Of a stretch of DNA of 50,056 nucleotides, positions 16,346-26,193 are shown piece by piece. Each line of letters starts with the position of its first letter. Positions within the stretch are counted from its first letter, which is position 1. Location: NCBI GenBank assembly GCA_028286725.1, contig JAQBQZ010000004.1:1-50056 (forward strand), read 5' to 3'. The notes below the pieces were generated by a model that had not been told where the DNA came from, did not search any database, and saw only the letters and a program-made list of their open reading frames with translations. The position numbers and the translations under genes are program-made. This stretch comes from Candidatus Tayloriibacteriota bacterium. GTDB taxonomy: Bacteria > Patescibacteriota > Minisyncoccia > Phycocordibacterales > CAIRYW01.

Positions 16346-18892
16346 ATGAATATTAAATCAAAAATCGTAGGTATTAGCGCATTTTTCTTATTTATTACAC
16401 CATTATTCGCATTTGCTGGAACTTCTCAAGCACAGTCGGATTGTACTGTTATTTCAACATATCTTAAGGTTGGTTCGACAGACATTCTTACTTCTGGTGG
16501 AGTGAGTATGCTCCAGAATTTTCTAAAAAATAAAAGTTATTTTTCTCTAACCAGCACGGGATATTTTGGTAATATTACCTTTACATCTGTAAAGAAATTC
16601 CAATTAAATAATGGAATACCTGCAACTGGATTCGTGGGACCTCTGACAATTGCAAAGATAAAATCTATCTCTTGTGTGCCTGGGGTATCAGCTTCTGCAA
16701 TTGCAACTAGTACTCCAACGCAAGCGGCGCTCAGTTCAGGAAATTTTATTGCAACTGATAATGCGGTTTCACAAATACATTATGGAGGCGGTGGAGGTTC
16801 GTCATCTAATTCTGCTCCTATGGTACCTACAAATAATACTGCAACCTCAACAGAGGAAGTATCTACAACTACTTCTGTGACAATTACATCTCCTAATGGT
16901 GGTGAGACATTTACTGCTGGGGATACTATAGTAATAAATTGGAGTGCAAAGAATGTGCCTAATAATTCTTTCTCGTCTTTAAGCCTTATTGATTCAAATA
17001 ATAATCCAGTTAACTACTACATAACTGGTCAAAAATATTTATCAACAACTACAAATTCTTATACTTGGAAAATCCCAACAAATATCATTGCTGGAAAATA
17101 TAAATTAAGAGTTTATTGCGGCATTTACAATCAAGAACCTGGTTGTGGAGGTCAAGAGATGGATGATAGTGATTCAGATTTTACAATCAATGCAACTACA
17201 ACAGAGAATCACACTCCACTAATTACAGCATTCAGTTCTTCTCCAGATGGAGGAGGAGTTACAGATCCTATTACATTTCGTTGGGAAATGTCTGATGAAG
17301 ATGGGGATGCTTTGGGGTGGAAATTTGAAACTTCAGAAGGATCAACAGGAAATCCTTGCCCTAATCCATATCCTAGTGATTCTGTAGTCACTCACACTGA
17401 AAACTTTTTAAACCCAGGAGATCACAATGTGCTCCTTACTGTTGATGACTGTCGAGGTGGAATTGCAACAACTTCAGCTGTTGTTAATGTTTCGACTAAA
17501 AATAACCATGAATTGAGTATACTTAACCCGGTCGGGGGTGAGAATCTTACTCGTGGCAGAACATATTCTATAACTTGGCTTACACAAAATTACAGTAACG
17601 ATGCTCTTGTTGATATTTATCTCGAAAATGCAAACTGGAATGAAAAGACCGTTCTTGCTAACAATATTAAAAATACTGGTATAGCAAACGTGGTTATACC
17701 GCAAAATACACCTATAAATGATCTTTATGGATTTGAGGTGGATGTTAAAGAGGGTGGATTTGTAAGCGGTGATAAAACTGATAATTATATTTCAATCACA
17801 GATGCATCAACAACTCCTTATGTCACAGTCTTATCTCCAAATGGGAATGAGAGCTATAAAGTTGGCGATACTGTGAATATAACTTGGGACACTGATCTTG
17901 CATCAACAACTCAAATGTTTTTGCAGCTTGAAGATACAAGATTTGAAGGTGATATTGCTTCGCATTATTCTCCGATAGCCGGATATTCAACTTCGATTCC
18001 AAATACAGGTTCATATAGTTGGACTATTCCGGAGTCTTTGGGTAATGGATATATGAAACTTAATGGAGGGAATGTATACAATCTTACAATAGCTAATTAT
18101 GGAGATGGCGAGGTATATGATTCAAGTAATAATCTATTCAGCATCGCTACTTCAACAGATGAAGTAATAGATGCAGATTTGACTTCAACGTGCCCTTCAA
18201 TTCGTTTTGATCGAGATTTAACCATTGGTTCAACTGGTAACGATGTTGCAGCACTACAAAACTTCCTCAAAGCTAAAGGGTATTATGCTGCTACTACTGG
18301 TTTTTATGGATCAAATACAGCATCAGCACTTATGGCTTACAAAGTATCTAGAGGTATTACCCCAGTTAATAATTATTTCGGAGTGTTAACTCGCGCTGCG
18401 ATAAATGCAGATTGCGCTACCGTTACGATTGTTACGGATACAAATGCAATTACTGTGGACTCACCTAATGGCAATGAAGAAATCAATCTCGGAGGTGATG
18501 GTTCATTCAGTATTCCTATTTCTTGGACTGCGAATTACTCTACAATATATCCACATGTTTATCTTCTTAACTCATTAGTTCCCAATACCCCTGCTATTGC
18601 ATCAAAGGAGTTGCCTCATGATATAGCAAGTTGGGACGGTGTGATTGATCAAAGCTCTCTTATTGATTCAAATATCATTACTCCAGGAAATTATTATGTC
18701 GAGGTTTGCGACCAGGGGACAGACATAATTAGTCCAGTATGCGATATTAGTGATAGTTATTTTACTCTCGTAACTATTCAACCGACTTCAGATGTGGCTC
18801 CTATGACAAACGATTCAACAACAGAAAGTATTACTTTGTCAGATTCAGAAAATGAATCGACTACTACGGCTGAAACAATTGTAACTGAATAA
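16346..18892 (+). CDS. large secreted protein with two peptidoglycan-binding domains and repeated Kre9/Knh1-like Ig-type domains
   Basis: VSMLQNFLKNKSYFSLTSTGYFGNITFTSVKKFQ and VAALQNFLKAKGYYAATTGFYGSNTASALMAYK; repeats SPNGGETFTAGDTIVINW, NPVGGENLTRGRTYSITW, SPNGNESYKVGDTVNITW. Confidence 0.85.
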   Translation: MNIKSKIVGISAFFLFITPLFAFAGTSQAQSDCTVISTYLKVGSTDILTSGGVSMLQNFLKNKSYFSLTSTGYFGNITFTSVKKFQLNNGIPATGFVGPLTIAKIKSISCVPGVSASAIATSTPTQAALSSGNFIATDNAVSQIHYGGGGGSSSNSAPMVPTNNTATSTEEVSTTTSVTITSPNGGETFTAGDTIVINWSAKNVPNNSFSSLSLIDSNNNPVNYYITGQKYLSTTTNSYTWKIPTNIIAGKYKLRVYCGIYNQEPGCGGQEMDDSDSDFTINATTTENHTPLITAFSSSPDGGGVTDPITFRWEMSDEDGDALGWKFETSEGSTGNPCPNPYPSDSVVTHTENFLNPGDHNVLLTVDDCRGGIATTSAVVNVSTKNNHELSILNPVGGENLTRGRTYSITWLTQNYSNDALVDIYLENANWNEKTVLANNIKNTGIANVVIPQNTPINDLYGFEVDVKEGGFVSGDKTDNYISITDASTTPYVTVLSPNGNESYKVGDTVNITWDTDLASTTQMFLQLEDTRFEGDIASHYSPIAGYSTSIPNTGSYSWTIPESLGNGYMKLNGGNVYNLTIANYGDGEVYDSSNNLFSIATSTDEVIDADLTSTCPSIRFDRDLTIGSTGNDVAALQNFLKAKGYYAATTGFYGSNTASALMAYKVSRGITPVNNYFGVLTRAAINADCATVTIVTDTNAITVDSPNGNEEINLGGDGSFSIPISWTANYSTIYPHVYLLNSLVPNTPAIASKELPHDIASWDGVIDQSSLIDSNIITPGNYYVEVCDQGTDIISPVCDISDSYFTLVTIQPTSDVAPMTNDSTTESITLSDSENESTTTAETIVTE

Positions 18893-18902
18893 TACAGCTA
18901 AT

Positions 18903-18939
18903 AAAAACAGCACCGAGGCTACGCCTCGGTGCTGTTTTT
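18903..18939 (+). terminator. intrinsic terminator (bidirectional)
   Basis: AAAAACAGCACCGAGGC tac GCCTCGGTGCTGTTTTT. Confidence 0.85.
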
Positions 18940-19174
18940 AATTTTTATTACTCAAATATTCCTCAACCGCTTTCGCATCTGTGTCTGCGAGTATGAATCC
19001 ATCGATGTCGAGAGTTGGACATTTTGATTGTCCAGATTTATCGATGCATTCTTTCATAAATTCCGGATGAGAAATCATTTCTCGTTCTTCGAATGGGATA
19101 TTTTTTGTTGTAAGTAAGTCTCGTACTTCATCTCCCCAAGGACAACCCGTCTTCGAATAAAAAATTATAGTCAT
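18938..19174 (-). CDS. glutaredoxin family protein
   Basis: MTIIFYSKTGCPWGDEVRDLLTTKNIPFEEREM...KCPTLDIDGFILADTDAKAVEEYL. Confidence 0.82.
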   Translation of the reverse strand: MTIIFYSKTGCPWGDEVRDLLTTKNIPFEEREMISHPEFMKECIDKSGQSKCPTLDIDGFILADTDAKAVEEYLSNKN

Positions 19175-19212
19175 TGTGATTTTAATTAGCTTTTAGGATA
19201 TAATTATATCAA

Positions 19213-19746
19213 ATGACAAAACAAACAATAGTGCTCGGTGGAGGATGCTTCTGGTGCACAGAGGCAGTGTTTAAGATGCTTAAAGGAATAACTTCGGTTC
19301 TTCCAGGGTATGCAGGAGGCACAACTCCAAACCCGACTTATGAATCTGTCTGTGGCGGTAATACGGGTCATGCAGAGGTTGTAGAAGTGGAGTATGATGC
19401 TGACATGATCAAGCTCGAAGGTATTCTTACCGTCTTCTTTGGTAGTCATGATCCGACAACGGTGAATAGACAAGGGAATGATGTTGGGACGCAATATAGA
19501 TCCGTCATCTTTTATACAACAGAACTACAGAAGGAGATTTGTGAAAAATTCATTAGCGACATCAATAGTTCAAATGAAATGGGTAAGCCTGTAGCTACTG
19601 AAGTTCAGCCGCTTCAAAAGTTTTTTGTGGCAGAGGATTATCACAAAGACTATTTCGCCAATAATCCAGGGAATCCATACTGTGAAGTTGTCATAAATCC
19701 AAAGCTTGAAAAGGTGGTCGCGAAGTATGCTGAACTACTAAAATAA
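19213..19746 (+). CDS. msrA: peptide methionine sulfoxide reductase MsrA
   Basis: VLGGGCFWCTEAVFKMLKGITSVLPGYAGGTTPNPTYESVCGGNTGHAEVVEVEYD. Confidence 0.97.
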   Translation: MTKQTIVLGGGCFWCTEAVFKMLKGITSVLPGYAGGTTPNPTYESVCGGNTGHAEVVEVEYDADMIKLEGILTVFFGSHDPTTVNRQGNDVGTQYRSVIFYTTELQKEICEKFISDINSSNEMGKPVATEVQPLQKFFVAEDYHKDYFANNPGNPYCEVVINPKLEKVVAKYAELLK

Positions 19747-19833
19747 AGGATCTAGGTAGAGTTCGCTAGGTATTAAATGCAACACTCTCAATGCTCAGGT
19801 TTTTTGCAGGTGTTGTGGAAACATGATCCTATA

Positions 19834-20010
19834 TTCCAACTCGACATTGTTTTCTTATGAGCAAAGCGAATTAGAAAACAAGAAGTACTCCTGTAGTGCG
19901 ACTCGGACGCTGTGTACGACTTTATCTTCTTACGAACGAAGTGGGTTAGAAGATAAGAAGTGCTCTTGTGGCGCGTGAGTACTCATCCACGCGCTCCTTG
20001 CTTGTTGAAA
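19834..20010. repeat. palindromic element copy B, 177 bp, with two internal 54-nt hairpin units (19847-19900, 19922-19975)
   Basis: TTCCAAC...GTTGAAA ends shared with copy A; units 40/54 identical with all 14 differences being transitions. Confidence 0.8.
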
Positions 20011-20087
20011 ATAGCCATACAGGTGCTTGTAATATAGTCGGTTTGGGACCGTCATCTAGTTTGATTAATCCACAATTAACAAATTTT

Positions 20088-20411
20088 ATGATCATTTTTA
20101 TAATTATCGGTATATTACTAGGTGCAGTGGCGGTGATATTTGCTCTCCAAAACACAGTCGCAATTACGGTGACGTTTCTTTTTTGGCAAATACATTCATC
20201 TCTCGCGATCATTCTCATGGTAGCTATTATTTCAGGAATGATAGTTAATCTCTTACTATCGCTTCCCGAGATTGTTAGTGACTATTTTAGCTTTAAGAGT
20301 ATGATTAAGGAAAGAAACAGATTAGAGGCTGAGGTCAAATCAAATCATGCAACGATCGCAGAACTCAATCAAAAAGTTGAAAGTATGGCTCGAGATCTTT
20401 ATAAGCTTTAA
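20088..20411 (+). CDS. LapA-like (DUF1049-type) membrane protein
   Basis: IIGILLGAVAVIFALQNTVAITVTFLFWQIHSSLAIILMVAIISGMIV, then coiled coil; the longer ORF start (19968) lies in repeat B. Confidence 0.8.
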   Translation: MIIFIIIGILLGAVAVIFALQNTVAITVTFLFWQIHSSLAIILMVAIISGMIVNLLLSLPEIVSDYFSFKSMIKERNRLEAEVKSNHATIAELNQKVESMARDLYKL

Positions 20412-20431
20412 AATAATTCAAATAAAATAAT

Positions 20432-20761
20432 ATGAATCTCACACATTGGATCGTTGGAACAATAGCTATCATTATAAGCGCGTATTTGATTCCTGGAGTA
20501 CAAGTAACATTACTTGGTGCATTCGTTCTCGCTGTGGTTTTGGCGCTTATCAATATATTTATTCGACCACTTATATTTATCCTTACACTTCCAATCAATA
20601 TTCTGACTTTGGGACTTTTCTCATTTGTCATTAATGCATTTCTTATTATGCTTGCATCGGGCATTGTTCCTGGATTCTATGTTGCTTCATTTTGGTCTGC
20701 GTTCTGGTTCTCTATCATACTATCGCTTATCACGACTCTCTTTGGACGAGCTTCCAGATAA
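20432..20761 (+). CDS. phage holin family 4 / PF04020-type membrane protein
   Basis: ALINIFIRPLIFILTLPINILTLGLFSFVINAFLIMLASGIVPGF. Confidence 0.88.
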   Translation: MNLTHWIVGTIAIIISAYLIPGVQVTLLGAFVLAVVLALINIFIRPLIFILTLPINILTLGLFSFVINAFLIMLASGIVPGFYVASFWSAFWFSIILSLITTLFGRASR

Positions 20762-20787
20762 TCAGTATTTGAGATATTATTAGGTGA

Positions 20788-21900
20788 ATGTTTTTAGACC
20801 GAATAAAAAACCTCCTTCACCCTAAATCAATTGAGACTTGGTACGAAAAGTATGAGGGGCGGATTTCTGCTTTGGCTCTCGTGCTCGGATTCATCTTTGA
20901 TAATATTTTCTTGGGAAGGGTGGATAGTTTGAACGATATGCTCGTTCTCACGACCTATATTGCGATCTCTGGGCTTTGTATAGTCCTCATACATATGAAT
21001 GAGGCAAAGAGACATAACCTCGATAATACTCGAATGCACTTCTGGCTCGCTTTTTGTCTTCAATTCTGTCTTGGGGGAATCTTCAGCGCCTATGTCGTCT
21101 TTTATGTTCGAAGTGCAACACTTGAATCGAGCTGGCCATTTCTTGTACTTCTTGGGATGTATTTTCTTGGTAATGAATATTTTAAGAAATATTATCTGAG
21201 CTTAAGCTTTAGTCTTGGTGTTTATTTCTTCGCGTTACTTTCATATTTTATTCTTGTTGTTCCTACTGTCTTAAAGAGCATCAGTTCTTGGATATTTGTC
21301 TTAAGTACTGTGATAGCAGTCTTTGTATTTGGATTGTTTGTTTGGATCATTAGTCTGTATAAAAAAGAACATATCAAGATCAATAGAAATAGGCGGATCG
21401 CGTATTACATGACCATGCTTGCGCTCATTAACATCTTTTATTTTTTCAATGTTATTCCGCCGCTGCCTCTCATACTCAAAGATGCTGGAGTGTATCATAA
21501 TCTCGTAAGACTTACTGATGGTAGCTATACATTGCAGGCTGAAAATGAGGGTTCTTGGTATAATTTCTTTGATTCAAAACAAGTATTTCATAGAGCGGGG
21601 AATGAGCCGGTATTTGTCTTTTCTTCGGTTTATTCTCCGGTAGACCTTAATCTAAATGTCATACATAATTGGCAAAAATATGACTCTAAGACAGGGAAAT
21701 GGGTGACCGAAAGCAATGTGACCGTTGCAATAAAAGGTGGCAGACAGGGAGGCTACAGACTTTATTCTTTCAAACAGTATATAGATGATGGAATTTGGCG
21801 AGTTAATATTTTAACAGAAAGTAAGAGGCTTATTGGAAGAACTAATTTTGAAGTAGTGACTGTGAGTGATTCTGCAACAACGACAGAAGTCAAAAAATAA
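20788..21900 (+). CDS. polytopic membrane protein with C-terminal DUF2914-like domain
   Basis: Multiple TMs; NEPVFVFSSVYSPVDLNLNVIHNWQKYDSKTGKWVTESNVTVAIKGGRQGGYRLYSFKQYIDDGIWRVNI. Confidence 0.8.
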   Translation: MFLDRIKNLLHPKSIETWYEKYEGRISALALVLGFIFDNIFLGRVDSLNDMLVLTTYIAISGLCIVLIHMNEAKRHNLDNTRMHFWLAFCLQFCLGGIFSAYVVFYVRSATLESSWPFLVLLGMYFLGNEYFKKYYLSLSFSLGVYFFALLSYFILVVPTVLKSISSWIFVLSTVIAVFVFGLFVWIISLYKKEHIKINRNRRIAYYMTMLALINIFYFFNVIPPLPLILKDAGVYHNLVRLTDGSYTLQAENEGSWYNFFDSKQVFHRAGNEPVFVFSSVYSPVDLNLNVIHNWQKYDSKTGKWVTESNVTVAIKGGRQGGYRLYSFKQYIDDGIWRVNILTESKRLIGRTNFEVVTVSDSATTTEVKK

Positions 21901-21907
21901 TAATGAA

Positions 21908-21949
21908 TAAAAAAATAGCTGAAGCCTACAGGCTTCAGCTATTTTTTTA
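21908..21949 (+). terminator. intrinsic terminator (bidirectional)
   Basis: AAAAAAATAGCTGAAGCC taca GGCTTCAGCTATTTTTTT. Confidence 0.85.
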
Positions 21950-21954
21950 TGTTT

Positions 21955-22359
21955 TTACTGTTGTTTATTTCTCTCTTGAATCTCTGACGCTACGACACTT
22001 CCATCTGGATTTGTTTTGCCCGAGATCATAACACTATCTCCAGCTTTAAGGTCAGTTATTAATCCTGGGGCACTCTTTGTTACTGGGGTACTAGTACCGA
22101 TCAAAACTACTTTTGAACTTCCGTCACGAGTCTTGAGTGTAATACTGCCCTCACTTATATCAACAATGTCTCCAGCAGTCATTCCGCCCATTCCACCAGC
22201 GAAGCTTGTACGTCCTCCAGACATTCTTGCACCTGCTTGGAAATTACCAGACCCACCTTTTACATTCGTACTTTCGCCATATTTCATGCCCCCGTAAAAG
22301 AGTATGATTGCGACAACTATTGCGGAAATAATATAAACTGTTTTTTTGTTTTTATTCAT
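21955..22359 (-). CDS. membrane-anchored DUF5666-like (OB-type) protein
   Basis: TM anchor; GDIVDISEGSITLKTRDGSSKVVLIGTSTPVTK...LKAGDSVMISGKTNPDGSVVASEIQ. Confidence 0.7.
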   Translation of the reverse strand: MNKNKKTVYIISAIVVAIILFYGGMKYGESTNVKGGSGNFQAGARMSGGRTSFAGGMGGMTAGDIVDISEGSITLKTRDGSSKVVLIGTSTPVTKSAPGLITDLKAGDSVMISGKTNPDGSVVASEIQERNKQQ

Positions 22360-22386
22360 TTATTTATAAATTAATTAATAACTTTA

Positions 22387-22525
22387 TCCGCACACTAAGT
22401 TTTGTATTGTTTTTTGATTGCTATTTTGTAGCTGGTGACTAATTTTAACAAATCAAATTAATTTTTTTCATTAAACTTTATTTATTAAAAAACATAAAGC
22501 AATGATACAAAACTTAGTGTGCGGA
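22387..22525. repeat. 139-bp inverted-repeat element with 21-bp perfect arms
   Basis: TCCGCACACTAAGTTTTGTAT (22387-22407) and exact reverse complement (22505-22525). Confidence 0.85.
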
Positions 22526-22526
22526 C

Positions 22527-23750
22527 TTACTCGTATCTCAAAGCTTCAATAGGATTAAGCTCTGATGCTCTTCGGGCAGGATAGTATCCAAATACTATTC
22601 CAATGCCAGCAGATACTCCGAATGCTAAAAGTATTGAAGGATAAGATATTGTGGTTTGAAGGATCCCAAAGTAGGATACAAAAAACGAGATGCTCCAACC
22701 GAGTATGACCCCCAGAAGACCGCCGATAAATGTAAGTGCAATCGCCTCAATCAAAAACTGAGTATTAATATCTTTCTTTTTTGCACCGATCGCTTTTCTA
22801 AGCCCGATCTCACGAGTTCTTTCTGTTACTGTGGTGAGCATCATGTTCATGATACCGATTCCTCCCACAAGAAGAGAGATACTCGCTACAGCCCCGAGAA
22901 GAATCGTAAATGTTCCTGTTACAGATGACGCTGTTGCAACGATATCTGCTTGGTTTAGTGTACTAAAGTCGGCGAGAGTAGGATCTTTAATCTTGTGGCG
23001 TGTGAGAAGGAGGTCGGTGATCTGGTTTTGAATATCTGTCATTGAATTTGAATCAGGCGCCTGTACGCTGATCGTTGTTACATAATTGTCTCCCGCGAGA
23101 AATTTTTGTGCACTTGAAAGGGGAATAAAGATCGTATCATCTTGGCTGCCAAATCCACTTCCTCCTTTTGCTTTTGTAACGCCGACAACTTTAAATTCAA
23201 TCCCTTTTATTTTGATCGATTGACCAATCGGATCCGCACCTGTTCCAAAGAGGTCGTCTCTTGTAGTAGGGCCGAGTACTGCAACTTTTGATAAAGATTT
23301 GTTATTTCCATCAGTGATAAAAGTTCCTGTATCGATCTCTAAATTTCTGACTCCTGGATATGATGCGGTTGTACCTACAACAGATGTGTTTGTATTCTTG
23401 CCTTTGCTCGTGACTTGATATCTTGAAGAGAGTTCTGGTGCAACAGCTTTTGCGAGAGTGATGGTTCCAAGTATCGCATCAGCATCTTCTTGAGTCAGGG
23501 TCTTTGCTGAGCCTCTTCCTGTACTTACTTGGAATCCTTGGCCTCTTTGGGCTCCTGGTGTCACCTGGACGAGGTTGGCGCCGATCGCTTGAATACTTGA
23601 TTGGATCGAACTTTGCGCACCTTGGCCGATTGAGATCATTGCGATTACAGAGCTAATGCCAATCACAATTCCAAGCATTGTAAGTCCTGAACGAACTTTG
23701 TTCGCTGAAAGGGCAGAATATGTTTCGTGCAATATATCGTTTGTAGTCAT
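22527..23750 (-). CDS. MacB/FtsX-like ABC transporter permease
   Basis: NKVRSGLTMLGIVIGISSVIAMISIGQGAQSSI; VGGIGIMNMMLTTVTERTREIGLRKAIGAKKKDI. Confidence 0.93.
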   Translation of the reverse strand: MTTNDILHETYSALSANKVRSGLTMLGIVIGISSVIAMISIGQGAQSSIQSSIQAIGANLVQVTPGAQRGQGFQVSTGRGSAKTLTQEDADAILGTITLAKAVAPELSSRYQVTSKGKNTNTSVVGTTASYPGVRNLEIDTGTFITDGNNKSLSKVAVLGPTTRDDLFGTGADPIGQSIKIKGIEFKVVGVTKAKGGSGFGSQDDTIFIPLSSAQKFLAGDNYVTTISVQAPDSNSMTDIQNQITDLLLTRHKIKDPTLADFSTLNQADIVATASSVTGTFTILLGAVASISLLVGGIGIMNMMLTTVTERTREIGLRKAIGAKKKDINTQFLIEAIALTFIGGLLGVILGWSISFFVSYFGILQTTISYPSILLAFGVSAGIGIVFGYYPARRASELNPIEALRYE

Positions 23751-23755
23751 GATTT

Positions 23756-24469
23756 TTATGCGGCGTGTTTAATAATTCTTTTATTTGGATTCGGCAAATC
23801 CGAAAGAATAAGTCCGTCTTTGATAAAGATAATTCTATCTGCATGTTCGGCAACATCTTGTTCGTGAGTAATGAGAACGATCGTTCTTCCATGATCCTCA
23901 TTAAGCTTTTGAAATGTTCCGAGTACAATCTCGCCAGTCTTTGAGTCGAGATTTCCTGTCGGTTCATCTGCAAGGATCATCTTCGGGTCATTTACAAGCG
24001 CGCGTGCAATAGCTACTCGCTGGATCTGTCCTCCAGAAAGCTGATTTGAGAGATGATAAAAATGGGATTCATGAAATCCAGAAGAGAGAAGTGCCTCCCG
24101 GGCTTTTTTTATTCGCACCTCTTCGCTCACTTCTTTATAAATAAGTGGAAGCATTACATTTCGCATTACTGTTGTTCGAGGAAGAAGGTTAAATGATTGA
24201 AACACGAATCCGATCTTGTCTCGCCTGATTTCTGCAAGTCTATCGTCGGAAAGGGAAGACACATCCTCACCATCGAGATGATACGAGCCGCTTGTTGGTG
24301 TATCAAGAGCTCCCAATAGGTGCATAAGAGTTGACTTTCCTGATCCTGATGGACCCATGATCGCAACAAACTCTCCAGTTTTGATCGTGAAGCTCACACC
24401 TTTCAAAGCCTGAAAAGCATTTTCGCCACCACTTGAATATGTCTTTGTGATATTTTTTATTTCAATCAT
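23756..24469 (-). CDS. MacB/LolD-type ABC transporter ATP-binding protein
   Basis: [56 protein letters not shown]. Confidence 0.95.
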   Translation of the reverse strand: MIEIKNITKTYSSGGENAFQALKGVSFTIKTGEFVAIMGPSGSGKSTLMHLLGALDTPTSGSYHLDGEDVSSLSDDRLAEIRRDKIGFVFQSFNLLPRTTVMRNVMLPLIYKEVSEEVRIKKAREALLSSGFHESHFYHLSNQLSGGQIQRVAIARALVNDPKMILADEPTGNLDSKTGEIVLGTFQKLNEDHGRTIVLITHEQDVAEHADRIIFIKDGLILSDLPNPNKRIIKHAA

Positions 24470-24478
24470 AAGATATAT

Positions 24479-26182
24479 TTATCGGCCAAATCCTCCTCCG
24501 CCTGTTGTTCGTGTGGCTCCTCCTGCGGCTCGTCCACCAATTCCACTCAAAAGACTTGGTGCAGCTGTTGTGGTTTTGGTCGCAGTGCCGGTTGTTGTTT
24601 TGGTAATGATTTGATCGCCTTCATTTAGGCCTTCCGTAACTTCTGTCATCGTGTCGTCAGAGACTCCTATTGTAACTGGAATCTGTGTAAGTGTTCCTGT
24701 TGAAGCTACTTCCGTACCAAGTTCACTGTCGCTTAAATTTTTGCCGAGAGTTTCAACATAGCTTGCATTGCCAGAAGTTTTGATTGCGCTTGATGGAACT
24801 GCAATAATATTTTGCTGAACATCAGTAATAATTGAAGCATCAGCGCTCATTCCTGATTTTACTCGATCGTCATCAGTATCAAGTCCGATTTTTACATTGT
24901 ATGTTACAACTCCTTGAGATACGGTACCTACGAGATCAACTTCAAGAACTTGTCCTGCAATAGTGAGACCGTCAATCGCATCAAATGTAAGCGTTGCCTT
25001 CTGTCCAGTTTTTATTTTTGCAATATCTACTTCGTTCAAAGAAATGTTTACGATTTTTTGTTTTGTAATAAACGTTCCTAAACTTCCACCTGAACTAATA
25101 TCGTTTGTAGGCTGTACTGTTATGTTTGCAACAACTCCATCAAACGGGGCTCGGATAAAACAGTCTTCATACGCATACTGCTTTTGGGCAAGGTTTAATT
25201 CTGCAGACTGTATATCGAGCGGAACACTAGTATTCTCAGTATCGTTAAGTGATGCAGCCTTTTCAGAAGCGCTTCTGTCGGCGCTGTTTATTGCATTTTG
25301 ACTTGATGTTATAGAATCGAGGCTGCTGTTTATCTTTGTTGACCAGCCTGTTACGTCAGTTACGGCAGTTGTGTTGCTTGTATCGTTATTTGTGCCTTTG
25401 GCAGCTTTAATAAGATCAATCGTATTTCGAGTTTCTGTAAGAGCTTTCGTAAGTAATTTGATCGTTGCTGATGTGTCAGAAAGCGCGCCTGCTATGAGGC
25501 TATTGTCGCTTGATCTTGTAAGTGTTTTGAATTCGAGATATGACTTGTCATAACTATCTTTTGCTTTCCAATAATCTTCGAGCGCAGCTGATCTTGCCAC
25601 AGTGATATTTTGACCGATTGAGAAAGTGTTTTGATCACTTAGATATCCTGATCTATAATTCAACATTTCATCAAGTCCGCTGAACGCGTCGCTCATGCTT
25701 GCGTATGTATCAGACATTGTACTGTATGCGTCACTATATGCTTTTGCGCTGCTTTCGTTTGCATCATTGACTCCATTTTGAGCCTGAAGAATTGTGATGT
25801 TGTTTGATTGGCTCTTAAGTTTTGTAAGAGATATCTGCGCATCCTGAAGCGCAATTGCGGCATCACGAGTATCTACTTTTGCAATGAGCGTACCTGCTTT
25901 AATGGAATCTCCCGGTTTCGCATCAATCTCGATAATCTTTCCTGAAGTCTTTGCTTTCAGATCCACTTGATTTGATGCAGATACAGAGCCGCTTCCTGTC
26001 ACAGTTGAAATGATAGTGGTTTTTGATACCTTTTCTACAGTATATTTTGTTTCAGTTGTACTTGCGGCAAATAATTTTGCATATGAATAATAGAGAACAA
26101 TAATCACAAGAATAAAAATAATTGCAGACTTGATCTTGTGAAGGGCTACATAGTTTTTAGTTTTTGAAAAAAAGTTGCTCAT
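24479..26182 (-). CDS. MacA/HlyD-like periplasmic adaptor (RND/MFP-type) subunit
   Basis: VSKTTIISTVTGSGSVSASNQVDLKAKTSGKIIEIDAKPGDSIKAGTLIAKVDTRD; IRAPFDGVVANITVQPTNDISSG. Confidence 0.92.
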   Translation of the reverse strand: MSNFFSKTKNYVALHKIKSAIIFILVIIVLYYSYAKLFAASTTETKYTVEKVSKTTIISTVTGSGSVSASNQVDLKAKTSGKIIEIDAKPGDSIKAGTLIAKVDTRDAAIALQDAQISLTKLKSQSNNITILQAQNGVNDANESSAKAYSDAYSTMSDTYASMSDAFSGLDEMLNYRSGYLSDQNTFSIGQNITVARSAALEDYWKAKDSYDKSYLEFKTLTRSSDNSLIAGALSDTSATIKLLTKALTETRNTIDLIKAAKGTNNDTSNTTAVTDVTGWSTKINSSLDSITSSQNAINSADRSASEKAASLNDTENTSVPLDIQSAELNLAQKQYAYEDCFIRAPFDGVVANITVQPTNDISSGGSLGTFITKQKIVNISLNEVDIAKIKTGQKATLTFDAIDGLTIAGQVLEVDLVGTVSQGVVTYNVKIGLDTDDDRVKSGMSADASIITDVQQNIIAVPSSAIKTSGNASYVETLGKNLSDSELGTEVASTGTLTQIPVTIGVSDDTMTEVTEGLNEGDQIITKTTTGTATKTTTAAPSLLSGIGGRAAGGATRTTGGGGFGR

Positions 26183-26193
26183 ATGAATTTAAA

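Noticed and set aside
19834-20010. CRISPR-like array from tandem repeat units
   Set aside because: Only two 54-nt units with palindromic stems, no regular spacers, no cas genes; a better fit is nested palindromic elements.
20432-20761. Phage holin-like protein as a sign of a prophage
   Set aside because: PF04020-type proteins are common chromosomal membrane proteins; no phage structural or replication genes are nearby.
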